From Nocardia rhamnosiphila NBRC 108938 (GTDB lineage Bacteria > Actinomycetota > Actinomycetes > Mycobacteriales > Mycobacteriaceae): a stretch of 64,000 nucleotides of DNA. Under the pieces are notes generated by a model. It worked only from the letters and a program-made list of their open reading frames with translations, did not search any database and had not been told where the DNA came from. A program made the translations under genes and the position numbers. Below are positions 17,843 through 25,720 of this stretch, piece after piece. Position 1 is the stretch's first letter, and every line of letters begins with the position of its first letter. Where the stretch lies: positions 1,798,001-1,862,000 of the forward strand of contig NZ_JOAJ01000001.1 in the NCBI RefSeq assembly GCF_000720425.1. Direction: 5' to 3'.

Positions 17843-18426
17843 CCCCCCGCGACCCGCATCGCCGCCAGCGCATCCTCGATGCCGCCCGTGCCCTGATACC
17901 GGTGCACGGGATCGCCGGCCTCACCCACCGCCTGGTCGCCGCGGAGGCCGGGGTACCGGTCGGCTCGACGACCTACTACTTCGCCGATCTAGCCGACCTC
18001 ACCGAGGCCGCGCTCGCCGATACCGCGGTGGCCACCCGCGAGGCGCTCCGGGAATGGTCGGCGGCGCTCGACGGCAGCAAAGACCTGCCCGCGACCCTGA
18101 CCGCGCTCACCGCGGACTACCTGGCCCGGCCCGAGCAGTTGCTCACCGTGAACGAGCTCTACCTCGCCGCGGCCCGGCTCCCCGAGCTGCGTCCGCTGGC
18201 GCGGGTCTGGTTCGACGGCCTCGTCGATATCCTCACCCCGCATACCGGGCCCGTCGCCGCCCGCGCGGTCGCGATCTACCTCGACGGCGCGCTGCTGCAC
18301 GCGCTGACGGCCGAGGCGGCCCCGGATACCACCGCGCTCCTCGCGCCGATCGCCGCACTCACCGGGCTCGCCCCGGAGACCCGGCGTGCTCCTGCCCATC
18401 GTCACCCCGAGGGTTCTCCTGGGTGA
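17839..18426 (+). CDS. TetR-family regulator of the SMR operon
   Basis: 195 residues with a TTG start overlapping the SMR stop (TTGA). Helix-turn-helix region: RRQRILDAARALIPVHGIAGLTHRLVAAEAGVPVGSTTYYFADLADLTEAAL. The remainder is a TetR ligand domain (LTVNELYLAAARLPELRPLARVWFDG). Co-transcription with the pump and the 38-bp dyad upstream argue for a substrate-relieved repressor of both genes. Confidence 0.88.
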   Translation: MTPRDPHRRQRILDAARALIPVHGIAGLTHRLVAAEAGVPVGSTTYYFADLADLTEAALADTAVATREALREWSAALDGSKDLPATLTALTADYLARPEQLLTVNELYLAAARLPELRPLARVWFDGLVDILTPHTGPVAARAVAIYLDGALLHALTAEAAPDTTALLAPIAALTGLAPETRRAPAHRHPEGSPG

Positions 18427-18588
18427 GCACTTGTTCGGCGCATACCACCCGATCCAGCCGGAGCGGCTTGCCCGGATGACGCGACCGGTCGGAAGCGCCT
18501 CCGCATCCGTGGTCGGGCGACTATGCGCTGTCCCTGCGGGACCGAGGGTCCGGCGCGCGCGTGGACACACCCGCCGGACCGCCCGGTG

Positions 18589-19200
18589 TCAGCCGTTCAG
18601 CAGTGCCTGCATCTGCTGGATCTCGGCCTGCTGGGCATCGATGATCTGCTGCGCCAGCGCCTTGGCGTCGGGGGAGGCACCCTCGGCCAGTTCGGTACCG
18701 GCCATCCGCACCGCGCCCTCGTGGTGGGCGATCATCATGGTGAGCCACATCCGGTCGAATTCCGGACCCCGGGCCGCCTCGAGCTGCATCATCTGCTCGT
18801 GGGTCATCATGCCCGGCATATTTCCGTGGTCCATTCCGCCGTGCCCACTGCCCTCGGGTACCGCGACGCCCCAGTCCCGCAGCCACCCGGTCATGGTGGT
18901 GATCTCCGGGTCCTGCGCCTGCTGGATCCGTGCGGCCAGATCGATCACCGCCGGATCGCTCGAACGAGACGGCACCAGCGCGGCCATCTCCACGGCCTGG
19001 CGATGATGCGGGATCATCTCCTCGGCGAAACGGATATCGGCCTGGTTGTGGTCACCGGCCACCTGCGCGGTCGTCGTACCGGTGACGGCCGGCGCCGAGG
19101 TCGCCGGGGCGGTGTTGTCGTCACCGTTGCCGCAGCCGGTCAGGACGACCGCGGTGGCGAGGATGGCGAGCGCGGTCCCGGTGCGTGGTTTTCCGATCAT
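18589..19200 (-). CDS. DUF305 lipoprotein, His/Met-rich
   Basis: 203 residues. Signal peptide with lipobox VVLTGCGN (Cys near 23), so membrane-anchored outside the cell. DUF305 repeat motifs: FAEEMIPHHRQAVEMA (about 59-74) and MWLTMMIAHHEGAVRMA (about 151-167), with a Met/His/Gly-rich stretch between (GSGHGGMDHGNMPGMM). The ferritin-like fold and Met/His content suggest metal (copper) binding, but this is inference. Followed upstream by a DUF6153-like membrane protein on the same strand, a pairing seen in other actinobacteria. Confidence 0.9.
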   Translation of the reverse strand: MIGKPRTGTALAILATAVVLTGCGNGDDNTAPATSAPAVTGTTTAQVAGDHNQADIRFAEEMIPHHRQAVEMAALVPSRSSDPAVIDLAARIQQAQDPEITTMTGWLRDWGVAVPEGSGHGGMDHGNMPGMMTHEQMMQLEAARGPEFDRMWLTMMIAHHEGAVRMAGTELAEGASPDAKALAQQIIDAQQAEIQQMQALLNG

Positions 19201-19281
19201 TGGTGCTCCTGAGAGTTCGGGTGTGTTGCGTGCGTCGAAGCAGCGCCGCGAACCGGGGAAACCGGGTCCGGCGGGCGTCGA

Positions 19282-19743
19282 TCACAGCCGCAACACGCCC
19301 AGGACTGCCAGGCGCTGCGATATCGGAACAGGCGGCGGCCGCGCCACGGCCCGCGGCCGGAGCGCGGCCGAGCGCATCGGTTCCCTCGCGAACAGGTACC
19401 ACCGCAGCGCCGCGAAGATCAGCGCCGAGGCCAGCGCCGCCACCAGGACGGCCAGGCACAGATGCAGCAGGTCGTGGCCCGTGCCGTGATCGGCCGGAGG
19501 GTCGTCGCGCGGCGCCGGCGCGAGCGCGGCGGGCGGGGCCGGGCAACAGGACCGCGCCGGCTCCTCGCGTGCCCGTCCCGGATCCGGGGCGGGCGACGCC
19601 GAGACGAGCGCATGGGAGCCGGGCGCCGGATGATGCGTCACACCGCCGGCTCGGGCGGGCAGGTGGTGCATACCGGAAACGGCCACCGCCAGCACGACCG
19701 GTAGCAACCAGCGCACCAACGTGCCCGCGAGACCGGAGTACAC
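19282..19743 (-). CDS. DUF6153-like membrane protein
   Basis: 153 residues with an N-terminal hydrophobic segment (LLPVVLAVAVSGMHHLPA), a Pro/Ala/His-containing loop with a CC pair (RSCCPAPP), a conserved-looking HDLLHLCLAVLVAALASALIFAALRW helix and a basic tail. Layout matches small actinobacterial proteins annotated DUF6153 and found beside DUF305 genes. GTG start at 19743. Function unknown; the His and Cys residues would suit metal handling with the DUF305 neighbour. Confidence 0.65.
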   Translation of the reverse strand: MYSGLAGTLVRWLLPVVLAVAVSGMHHLPARAGGVTHHPAPGSHALVSASPAPDPGRAREEPARSCCPAPPAALAPAPRDDPPADHGTGHDLLHLCLAVLVAALASALIFAALRWYLFAREPMRSAALRPRAVARPPPVPISQRLAVLGVLRL

Positions 19744-19867
19744 GGCTCGAATCTAACACCGCGCCGCCGGGCGGGCCCCTACCGCTCGCTCTCGCCGCAC
19801 CGCGCCCCTCGACAGGGCCGCCGATGCGTCCGAGGGACCTCGCCCGGACGGCGGAACCCGGCGGGCC

Positions 19868-20179
19868 CTAGCCCATGATCGCGTTCATGATCGTCCCCGC
19901 GCTGGTGGCCACCGCGCCGCCGGCCATGGCGCCCGCGATCTGCTTGGGTGCTGTCAGCGGACCACCGTTCCACTTCTCCCAGGCGAGCCTGCTGCCGCCG
20001 AAGACTATCGAGGTCACACCGGACAACAGGACGAACCAGGTGAGGTACCTGGTCATCTGGGTGACCTTGTCCGACAGCGGGGGCGCTTCGGGGCTGGGAT
20101 CGCCCAGCTGGGCGAGTACGGCGTAGTGGTCATGGAGTGCCGGAAGGCCGTCGTGCAGTGCGGTGAGGATCGTACTCAT
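19868..20179 (-). CDS. Small membrane protein of unknown function, two hydrophobic segments
   Basis: 103 residues. A polar N-terminal part (to about 40) contains a Pro-rich PSPEAPP. It is followed by YLTWFVLLSGVTSIVFGGSRLAWEKW and GAMAGGAVATSAGTIMNAIMG, two membrane segments separated by a short basic/polar loop. The layout recalls VirB2-like small membrane proteins of actinobacterial conjugative systems, but no other transfer gene is nearby, so I do not assign it. ATG 20179 has GAGGGG about 8 bases upstream. Confidence 0.65.
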   Translation of the reverse strand: MSTILTALHDGLPALHDHYAVLAQLGDPSPEAPPLSDKVTQMTRYLTWFVLLSGVTSIVFGGSRLAWEKWNGGPLTAPKQIAGAMAGGAVATSAGTIMNAIMG

Positions 20180-20742
20180 CTCGTCGTGCCCCTCTCGGAT
20201 GCCGGTAGATGCGGTGGCGGCGAATGCCGATTCCGTAAAGCCGAACCCGACCGGTTATTGAAGCGCAAATCGGAGCACAATGGGGTGAGACTCACCGATA
20301 TTTTCTGGTCGGGCCGGTGAGCGGCGGCGTGTCGTATACGCGACACGCACCCGTTGGAGGTTTCCCGCTATCGATCGGCATCCGATTTCGCGGATCAACC
20401 GGGCGGCTTTCCGCCTGTCACCGACCTGTCACAACACGGCCTCGACATGCCCGCCGCCCAGCACGCCCTCTCGAGGCCGGACCGCACCGCCGGACCGGGG
20501 GCGCGGCGGATTCACACTCACCCGAACACGAAGCGCAGCAGGATCGCCACCGAGGGCAGTAGACCCAGCGGGTACCCGGCACGCCGTGCTGCGCGGTACC
20601 GTCGCCGATCGTGGCCGCGATCCGGTCGGTCGCCTACGTGGGTGTCGCCGTCCGGTTCGGGCCGCGCTCATCTCGGCCCGCCGGAAATCGTCCCGTGCCG
20701 GGCCGGAAGGACCGTGCCGGGCCGGGCCGGGCCGGGCCGGGG
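20180..20742. other. 563-bp stretch without a supportable gene
   Basis: Between the small membrane protein and the acyl carrier protein. Several overlapping open frames have arginine/proline-rich compositions typical of GC-rich non-coding frames. On the minus strand a frame ending at about 20519 finishes with a plausible membrane tail (GYPLGLLPSVAILLRFVFG) but has no start, so it may be a gene remnant. The 3' edge carries the GCCGG repeat listed separately. Confidence 0.5.
20716..20740. repeat. GCCGG x5 microsatellite-like repeat
   Basis: Five perfect tandem copies of the 5-mer GCCGG ending two bases before the acyl carrier protein stop codon on the other strand. Five is not a multiple of three; it lies outside the gene, so slippage would not alter the protein. 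Confidence 0.85.
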
Positions 20743-20994
20743 TCAGGGTCGTGCGACCGGCTGCACGCCGAGCAGTCCCATGAGATCACCGAAGGTCCGG
20801 GCGGCGGCGACCTGCCGCCCGGGCACCTCGAGCCCGTACTCCTTCTCGACCAGCACGATGATCGACAGGACCGTCAGCGAATCCACATCGAGATCGTCCA
20901 GCGTGGCCGCGGGCGCGATCTCGTCGAAGTCCAGATCGCAGTGGGTATGCAGGAATTCCGCGACATAGTCCCGGATCGGCACGGTATCGGGCAT
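20743..20994 (-). CDS. Acyl carrier protein
   Basis: 83 residues, standalone carrier. The phosphopantetheine serine lies in LDDLDVDSLTVLSIIVLVEKEYGLEVP (Ser39 in the DSL motif). ATG 20994 has GGAAAGG 8 bases upstream; the open frame to 21144 is not supported. Downstream of, and on the same strand as, the alcohol dehydrogenase and GXWXG genes with a 157-base gap, so possibly in the same transcript. No ketosynthase or ligase is adjacent, so the acyl partner is unknown. Confidence 0.9.
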   Translation of the reverse strand: MPDTVPIRDYVAEFLHTHCDLDFDEIAPAATLDDLDVDSLTVLSIIVLVEKEYGLEVPGRQVAAARTFGDLMGLLGVQPVARP

Positions 20995-21151
20995 CGCGAT
21001 CGACCTTTCCACTGTCCGCCACCGGCACGCCGAGCGAACGGCGCCGTCCGCCCGGCCTCCGCAGCATGGACCCCGGATACGACATCGGGATGTTCGGTGT
21101 CCGAACGGATTTCGTCGTGAAGATGTCCGGACACCGAACACCAACCGTCGG

Positions 21152-22240
21152 CTACCAGGTGAGCACCGGTTTGATCACTGCCCCCGCATGCTGCGCGGCA
21201 AGGGCCTTGTCGATCTCGGTGTAGGGGAAGCGGGTCACCAGCCGGTCCACCGGGAGCAACCCGCGGGTGTGCAGATCGAGCAGGTGCGGGATGAAGGTGG
21301 CCGGTTCGGCGTCGCCCTCGAGGCAACCGCGAACTGTTTTGCCGCTCAACACCAGATCGCGCACATCGATCCGCGGGACGCCCGCGCCCAGCCCGACCGC
21401 GACCACGGTGGCGCCGGTGTCCAGCGCCGCGAACGCGTCGGCCAGCACCTTCGGCGACCCGGTGGTGTCCAGGGCGTGCGTGGCACCGCCGCCGGTGAGT
21501 TCACCGATCGCGGCGACCGTATCGACCGCGGCCGGATCCAGCACCTCGTCGGCACCCAGTTCCCGGGCCAGCTCCCGGCGGGCCGCCGCCGTCTCCACCA
21601 CGACCGTCCGGACCCCGGGCACCGTGCGGGCGGCCAGCAGCGCGGCCGACCCCACCGCGCCGGCGCCGTAGATCGCCAGCCAGGCCCCCGATTCCGGCCG
21701 CAACGCGTTCAGCACCGCGCCCGCGCCGGTCTGGAAGCCGCAGCCGAACGACGCGGCGACGGCGAGATCGGCCGCCGGGTCGACGACGATCGTATTGTCC
21801 GCACTGGCCAGCGCGTATCCGGCGAAACTGGATTGACCGAAGAAACCGTCCCGTACCGGCAGGCCCGCAACCGTGATCCGCGGGGTGCGGTCCGGCCGAC
21901 GACCGAAATGATTGAGCGCGGTGGAATTCCGGCAGTAGGCCGGCCGCCCCGCCGCGCAGTTCGGGCAGGCGCCGCAGTGCCGGAAGGTGAGGACCACATG
22001 GTCGCCCGGCGCCACCGAGGTCACCGCCGACCCGACCGATTCGACGATCCCGGCGCCCTCGTGGCCGAGCAGGACCGGCCGATCCGGTGTGCCCAGCACC
22101 CGATTGACCAGGTCGGTGTGGCAGATACCGGCGGCGACGATACGCACCAGGATCTCGTCGTCGCGGGGCGCGTCGAGGTCCACCGTTTCCACCGAGAACG
22201 GTGCCGCCGGATCGCGGGACAGGACCGCCGTCGTCTGCAT
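21152..22240 (-). CDS. Zinc-dependent alcohol dehydrogenase (MDR superfamily)
   Basis: 362 residues. Catalytic zinc ligands: Cys in AAGICHTDLV (about 39) and His-Glu in LLGHEGAGIVE (about 61). Structural zinc cysteines are HCGACPNCAAGRPAYC (about 90-105). Rossmann motif YGAGAVGSAALLAA near 193 with an acidic VVVET after it, favouring NAD. Resembles aryl/mycothiol-type class III-like dehydrogenases. Starts 2 bases after the GXWXG gene's stop, so they form an operon, probably under the divergent TetR. Confidence 0.92.
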   Translation of the reverse strand: MQTTAVLSRDPAAPFSVETVDLDAPRDDEILVRIVAAGICHTDLVNRVLGTPDRPVLLGHEGAGIVESVGSAVTSVAPGDHVVLTFRHCGACPNCAAGRPAYCRNSTALNHFGRRPDRTPRITVAGLPVRDGFFGQSSFAGYALASADNTIVVDPAADLAVAASFGCGFQTGAGAVLNALRPESGAWLAIYGAGAVGSAALLAARTVPGVRTVVVETAAARRELARELGADEVLDPAAVDTVAAIGELTGGGATHALDTTGSPKVLADAFAALDTGATVVAVGLGAGVPRIDVRDLVLSGKTVRGCLEGDAEPATFIPHLLDLHTRGLLPVDRLVTRFPYTEIDKALAAQHAGAVIKPVLTW

Positions 22241-22242
22241 CG

Positions 22243-22710
22243 CTACGCCCGTTCCAGCAGGAAGTAGAAGAACTGGCCGTCGGCGAGCACCAGCTCCGGG
22301 CGGCCGTTCATGATGCCCATCAGCGTGGTGTCGTCGAGCCATTTGAAGTGGTCGAATACGGCGCGGCCGTCATAGACCATGGTGGCGGTCACCTCACCGC
22401 GGAATTCGATGTTCCACAGGGTCGCCTCGCCCTGGCCGAGTTCGACGTTGGAGAAGAGAGTGCCGTCCTCGGCACGGCAGATGAGCGGTTTGGCGTCGCC
22501 GAGCGAATGGAAGGTCTTGCCGTACCAGCGGCTCTTGGGCAGTGCCCGGCACAGCGGATGGCCGGTCTGAAAGGCGTCACCGCGCCACTGGCCGAGGATT
22601 TCCTCGGCGCGGGCGGGCCGCAACCGCCCCCACAGATCGTCGAGCTCCGCCACCGAAACGCCCTCGGCCAGCTCCCGCAGTTGCTGCCACCGTGGTTTGT
22701 CCGCGCTCAT
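22243..22710 (-). CDS. GXWXG / DUF4334 domain protein
   Basis: 155 residues. N-terminal GXWXG domain (LGQWRGDAFQTGH, residues about 45-57) and C-terminal DUF4334 region (ATLWNIEFRGEVTATMVYDGRAVFDHFKWLDD; MGIMNGRP; FYFLLER). These two domains occur together in a small family of uncharacterised actinobacterial proteins. First gene of the operon with the alcohol dehydrogenase. Twin palindromes lie just upstream. No enzymatic function is known. Confidence 0.88.
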   Translation of the reverse strand: MSADKPRWQQLRELAEGVSVAELDDLWGRLRPARAEEILGQWRGDAFQTGHPLCRALPKSRWYGKTFHSLGDAKPLICRAEDGTLFSNVELGQGEATLWNIEFRGEVTATMVYDGRAVFDHFKWLDDTTLMGIMNGRPELVLADGQFFYFLLERA

Positions 22711-22734
22711 ATCTGTCCCATCGACTGGATTCGG

Positions 22735-22750
22735 CGAACCAACTGGTTCG
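22735..22750. promoter_or_regulatory. TetR operator 1 (16-bp palindrome)
   Basis: CGAACCA-AC-TGGTTCG, perfect 7-bp arms, in the 91-bp divergent region between the GXWXG gene and its TetR regulator. Centre lies 32 bp, about three helical turns, from the second copy. Confidence 0.75.
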
Positions 22751-22766
22751 GCAACGACGATAGTTC

Positions 22767-22782
22767 CGAACCATCTGGTTCG
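22767..22782. promoter_or_regulatory. TetR operator 2 (16-bp palindrome)
   Basis: CGAACCA-TC-TGGTTCG, identical arms to operator 1, differing only in the 2-bp centre. It ends 19 bases before the TetR ATG. Confidence 0.75.
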
Positions 22783-22801
22783 GCAAGATAGGCTTCGGGG
22801 T

Positions 22802-23434
22802 ATGCGCGCGGCAGGCCAGGCAACCCGGGACCGGATTCTCGCTGCCGCCAAAGCGGAATTCGCCGAATACGGCACGGCCGGCGCCCGGATCAATCGCATC
22901 GCCGCGGCCGCGAACGCCAGCAAGGACCGCCTCTACGCCTATTTCCCCGGCAAATCGGAGCTCTATGCCGCGGTCACCGAACAATGGACCCGGCAGACCA
23001 CGGCCGAGACCGCGCTGCGCGCCGACGATCTCCCCGGCTACGTGGGGCGCCTCTTCGACCATTTCCTGGCCCACCCGGAAAATGCCCGGCTCCAGGCCTG
23101 GGCCGAACTGGAACCCGCCGACGAACGGATCGACCAGGTGCTGCGCCGCACCGTCGATCCCAAACTCGCCGAAATCCGCCGCGGCCAGCGGGAGGGCCTG
23201 GTCACCACCGATATCGCGGCGCCCATGCTCCTGCGCATGCTCACCGAACTGGCCCGCAGCACCGCCGTGCACGCGAGCTCCGGACCGCCCGCGCGGATCG
23301 GCACCCAGCGCTCGGCCGTGGTGCTGGCGGCACGGCGCTTGGTCGAGCGGGTGCCGGCCGAGCCATCGGACGACTGCGCCGGCCGCGATCAGACCGTCGC
23401 GGCCGGGCCGCCACCGCCGGGGGCGTCCCCGTAG
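22802..23434 (+). CDS. TetR-family regulator, divergent from the GXWXG-alcohol dehydrogenase operon
   Basis: 210 residues. Helix-turn-helix region QATRDRILAAAKAEFAEYGTAGARINRIAAAANASKDRLYAYFPGKSELYAAV (residues 6-58), followed by a ligand domain. ATG 22802 directly follows the two palindromes; longer starts would run through them. The 3' end overlaps the next TetR gene (opposite strand) by 46 bases. Likely represses the divergent operon and itself. Confidence 0.9.
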   Translation: MRAAGQATRDRILAAAKAEFAEYGTAGARINRIAAAANASKDRLYAYFPGKSELYAAVTEQWTRQTTAETALRADDLPGYVGRLFDHFLAHPENARLQAWAELEPADERIDQVLRRTVDPKLAEIRRGQREGLVTTDIAAPMLLRMLTELARSTAVHASSGPPARIGTQRSAVVLAARRLVERVPAEPSDDCAGRDQTVAAGPPPPGASP

Positions 23435-24054
23435 ACCACCAGCCAGATGGACCGGCCCAGCGCGGCCGCCAGCTCCGCGTCACCGATGCCGGTCCGCACC
23501 GCGAACGCGGTGGTGATGGAGCGCTCCACCATGGCGGCCAGCACCAGCGCGGTCGCCGCGGGTTCCAATTCGGGCGCGACCCGGCCGGCCGCACGATCGG
23601 CTTCCAGCCGGACGCGGACCAGGTCGACGAAGGTGGCCACCCGGGCCCGCCAATAGGCGCCCACATCCCGGTCGTAGGCCGCGACCTCGCTCAGCGCCAG
23701 CAGCAGGTAGCGGTGGCGGCGGAATCCGGCGATCATCGCGCTCATCGCCCGCCGCACCCCCGCTTCCCGGTCGGTGTGTTCGGCGCCCCACCACCGCTCG
23801 GCGGCCTCGAACAGATCGGCCGTGGCCAGGTCGGCGGTCCGGATCAACAGCTGGCTCTTGTCGGGGAAATACCGGTAGAAGGTGGAGCGCGCCATCTGCG
23901 CGGTGGCGGCGATCTTCTGGACCGCGATCTCGGTGAACGGAGTGCCGTCGGCCAGTAGATCCTCGACCGCCCGTAATACCCGCTGCTCGAATTCGGCCCG
24001 GCGGTCCTCGTCCGGTTTCCGGGCGGACCGCGGGGTGCGGGTCAGCGAGGGCAT
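23389..24054 (-). CDS. TetR-family regulator
   Basis: 221 residues. DNA-binding part EFEQRVLRAVEDLLADGTPFTEIAVQKIAATAQMARSTFYRYFPDKSQLLIR (about 22-73), then a ligand domain with ERWWGAEH and WLVVYGDAPGGGG at the end. Divergent from the FAD monooxygenase operon; the palindrome at 24280-24296 is a plausible target. ATG 24054 chosen because the open frame beyond it has no ribosome site and covers the divergent promoter. Confidence 0.88.
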   Translation of the reverse strand: MPSLTRTPRSARKPDEDRRAEFEQRVLRAVEDLLADGTPFTEIAVQKIAATAQMARSTFYRYFPDKSQLLIRTADLATADLFEAAERWWGAEHTDREAGVRRAMSAMIAGFRRHRYLLLALSEVAAYDRDVGAYWRARVATFVDLVRVRLEADRAAGRVAPELEPAATALVLAAMVERSITTAFAVRTGIGDAELAAALGRSIWLVVYGDAPGGGGPAATV

Positions 24055-24247
24055 CCGGCGCCCGCCGGCTCGATCGCGCGGTGCAGTGGATATCGGCTCG
24101 CAAGGTCCATGGGGACATTGTGCCCGCCTTCGTACCCGCGGGCCGGTTCCCGCCGTCGCGCCAACGGGCACGACACGGTTCTCGAGACAGCCGAGGCGAT
24201 CCGTCGCAGCATACGGAAAACTGTGCGGGACAGTGCGGCTCGGACGG

Positions 24248-24296
24248 TTGACAATCACGACGGCGCACCGCACCATCAATCGGACATAGCGTCCGA
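24248..24296 (+). promoter_or_regulatory. Promoter and operator of the FAD enzyme operon
   Basis: Consensus -35 TTGACA at 24248-24253; a weak -10 (around 24271-24281) follows. TCGGAC-ATAGC-GTCCGA, 6-bp perfect arms, lies at 24280-24296, placed to block transcription start. The neighbouring TetR gene is divergent, so it is the natural candidate regulator. Confidence 0.45.
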
Positions 24297-24321
24297 GACT
24301 CGATGACCGAGGACGGTTCCC

Positions 24322-25707
24322 ATGGCCGACTCCCCCAGCGCGGTCGAGCAAGCCGATGCCGTGGTCGTCGGCGCCCGGTGTGCGGGTTCCGCCACCGCGG
24401 CCACCCTCGCCCGGGCAGGCCACCGGGTCGTCGTACTGGACAGCACACGCTTTCCCTCCGATACGCTGTCCACCCATCTGCTGTGGCCGGCCGGAGTCGC
24501 CGAACTGTCCCGGCTGGGTGCACTCGAGGCCGTCGAGGAACTGGGCGCGCCGCGACTCACCCGGGCCTACGCCGCCGCGGCGGGATATGCGATCACCAGT
24601 GAGTTCCCGCAGGTCGACGGGATCGACTACACCCTGTGTGTACGCCGCACCGGCCTCGACCACGCACTGGTGCGCACCGCCCGCGCGGCCGGTGCCGAGA
24701 TCCGCGAGAAATGCCGGGTGACCGAGCTCGTCTGGGACGGTGGGCGGTGTGCCGGTGTGCGCTATATCGATCCCGGCGGCCGGCTCGTCGAAATCCGTGC
24801 CGCACTCGTGGTCGGCGCCGACGGCCGCCGCAGCACCGTAGCGAAACTGGCCGGAGCACTGACCCCGTACGAATCCGCACCCAGCGGGCGCGACTGCTAC
24901 TTCGCCTACTGGCGCGCCCCTGACGGCGACCGGCGCGATACCGCCGCACAATGGCGGGCGGGCGCCGACCTCGGCACCGCCTTCCCCTGCGACGACGGCC
25001 TGCTGTTGAGCCTGGTCCAGCCGCCTGCCGAGGCGGGCCCGCTACGTCCCGGTGACGCCGAACGGCGCTATGCCGCCGCGCTCGACCGCATTCCTCCACT
25101 GCGGGAGCGGCTACGCGACTGCGAGAAGGTGGGACGGGTCCGGTCGGCAACCGATATCACCTCCTATTTCCGCCGTTCCAGCGGGCCGGGCTGGGCATTA
25201 CCCGGTGACTCCGGTCATTTCAAGGATCCGGTCACGGCCCAGGGCATCCGCGACGCCCTGCACTACGGACGCCTGCTGGCCGAAGCCGTGGCACCGGTCC
25301 TCGACGACCCCGTCCGGCTGAACCGCGCTCTCGCCGCATGGGAGCGGCGGCGGGTACGCGAATGCCGCGAGATCTACCACTGGACCAACCGGCTCGCCCG
25401 CGGCACCGCGATGAGCCCGCTCGAAATCGAGCTGTACCGCACCGCGACCGGTGACCGGGCCCTGGCAGCCATCACCACCGGCGTCTTCTCCCGCACCCGG
25501 CGTCCCGCCGAGCTCTACACTCCGGCCCGCATGGCGCGGCTCACCGCCGGGGCGCTGTGGCACCACCGCGGCGACCCGAGGCCGGTGCTGGCCGATATCG
25601 CACACGAGATCCGCGGGGCCGCGAGCGAATTCCGCACCTCGTGCACCCCCCTGCGCGCCCCCCCCCCCGCCGCGCCCCCGTCCTCCCCCGGTACCGCCAC
25701 CGCCTGA
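24322..25707 (+). CDS. FAD-dependent monooxygenase / geranylgeranyl-reductase-like flavoprotein
   Basis: 461 residues of the PHBH/GGR flavoprotein superfamily. FAD motif AVVVGARCAGSATAATLARAGHRVVVLD (residues 13-40), DG motif VVGADGRRSTVAKLAG (about 166-181) and the second FAD motif LPGDSGHFKDPVTAQGIRDAL (about 293-313). Soluble; no signal peptide. The last 25 residues are Pro/Ala-rich and encoded around an 11-C run. Starts right after a promoter-operator region and precedes the Tat-exported FAD enzyme by 13 bases. Substrate unknown. Confidence 0.88.
   Translation: MADSPSAVEQADAVVVGARCAGSATAATLARAGHRVVVLDSTRFPSDTLSTHLLWPAGVAELSRLGALEAVEELGAPRLTRAYAAAAGYAITSEFPQVDGIDYTLCVRRTGLDHALVRTARAAGAEIREKCRVTELVWDGGRCAGVRYIDPGGRLVEIRAALVVGADGRRSTVAKLAGALTPYESAPSGRDCYFAYWRAPDGDRRDTAAQWRAGADLGTAFPCDDGLLLSLVQPPAEAGPLRPGDAERRYAAALDRIPPLRERLRDCEKVGRVRSATDITSYFRRSSGPGWALPGDSGHFKDPVTAQGIRDALHYGRLLAEAVAPVLDDPVRLNRALAAWERRRVRECREIYHWTNRLARGTAMSPLEIELYRTATGDRALAAITTGVFSRTRRPAELYTPARMARLTAGALWHHRGDPRPVLADIAHEIRGAASEFRTSCTPLRAPPPAAPPSSPGTATA
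25658..25668 (+). repeat. C11 homopolymer inside the 3' end of the FAD gene
   Basis: Eleven consecutive C within a C-rich stretch (25640-25690). The frame of the downstream Tat-exported FAD enzyme is open from upstream of this tract. Loss of one C, or gain of two, would fuse both proteins in frame. Confidence 0.9.
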
Positions 25708-25720
25708 CCAGGAGTTCACC

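Noticed and set aside
20429..20671. 80-residue minus-strand open frame and a nearby frame ending in a membrane-like tail
   Set aside because: The first is arginine/proline-rich without a ribosome site. The second (ending near 20519) has a plausible tail but no start codon. Neither can be supported as a gene.
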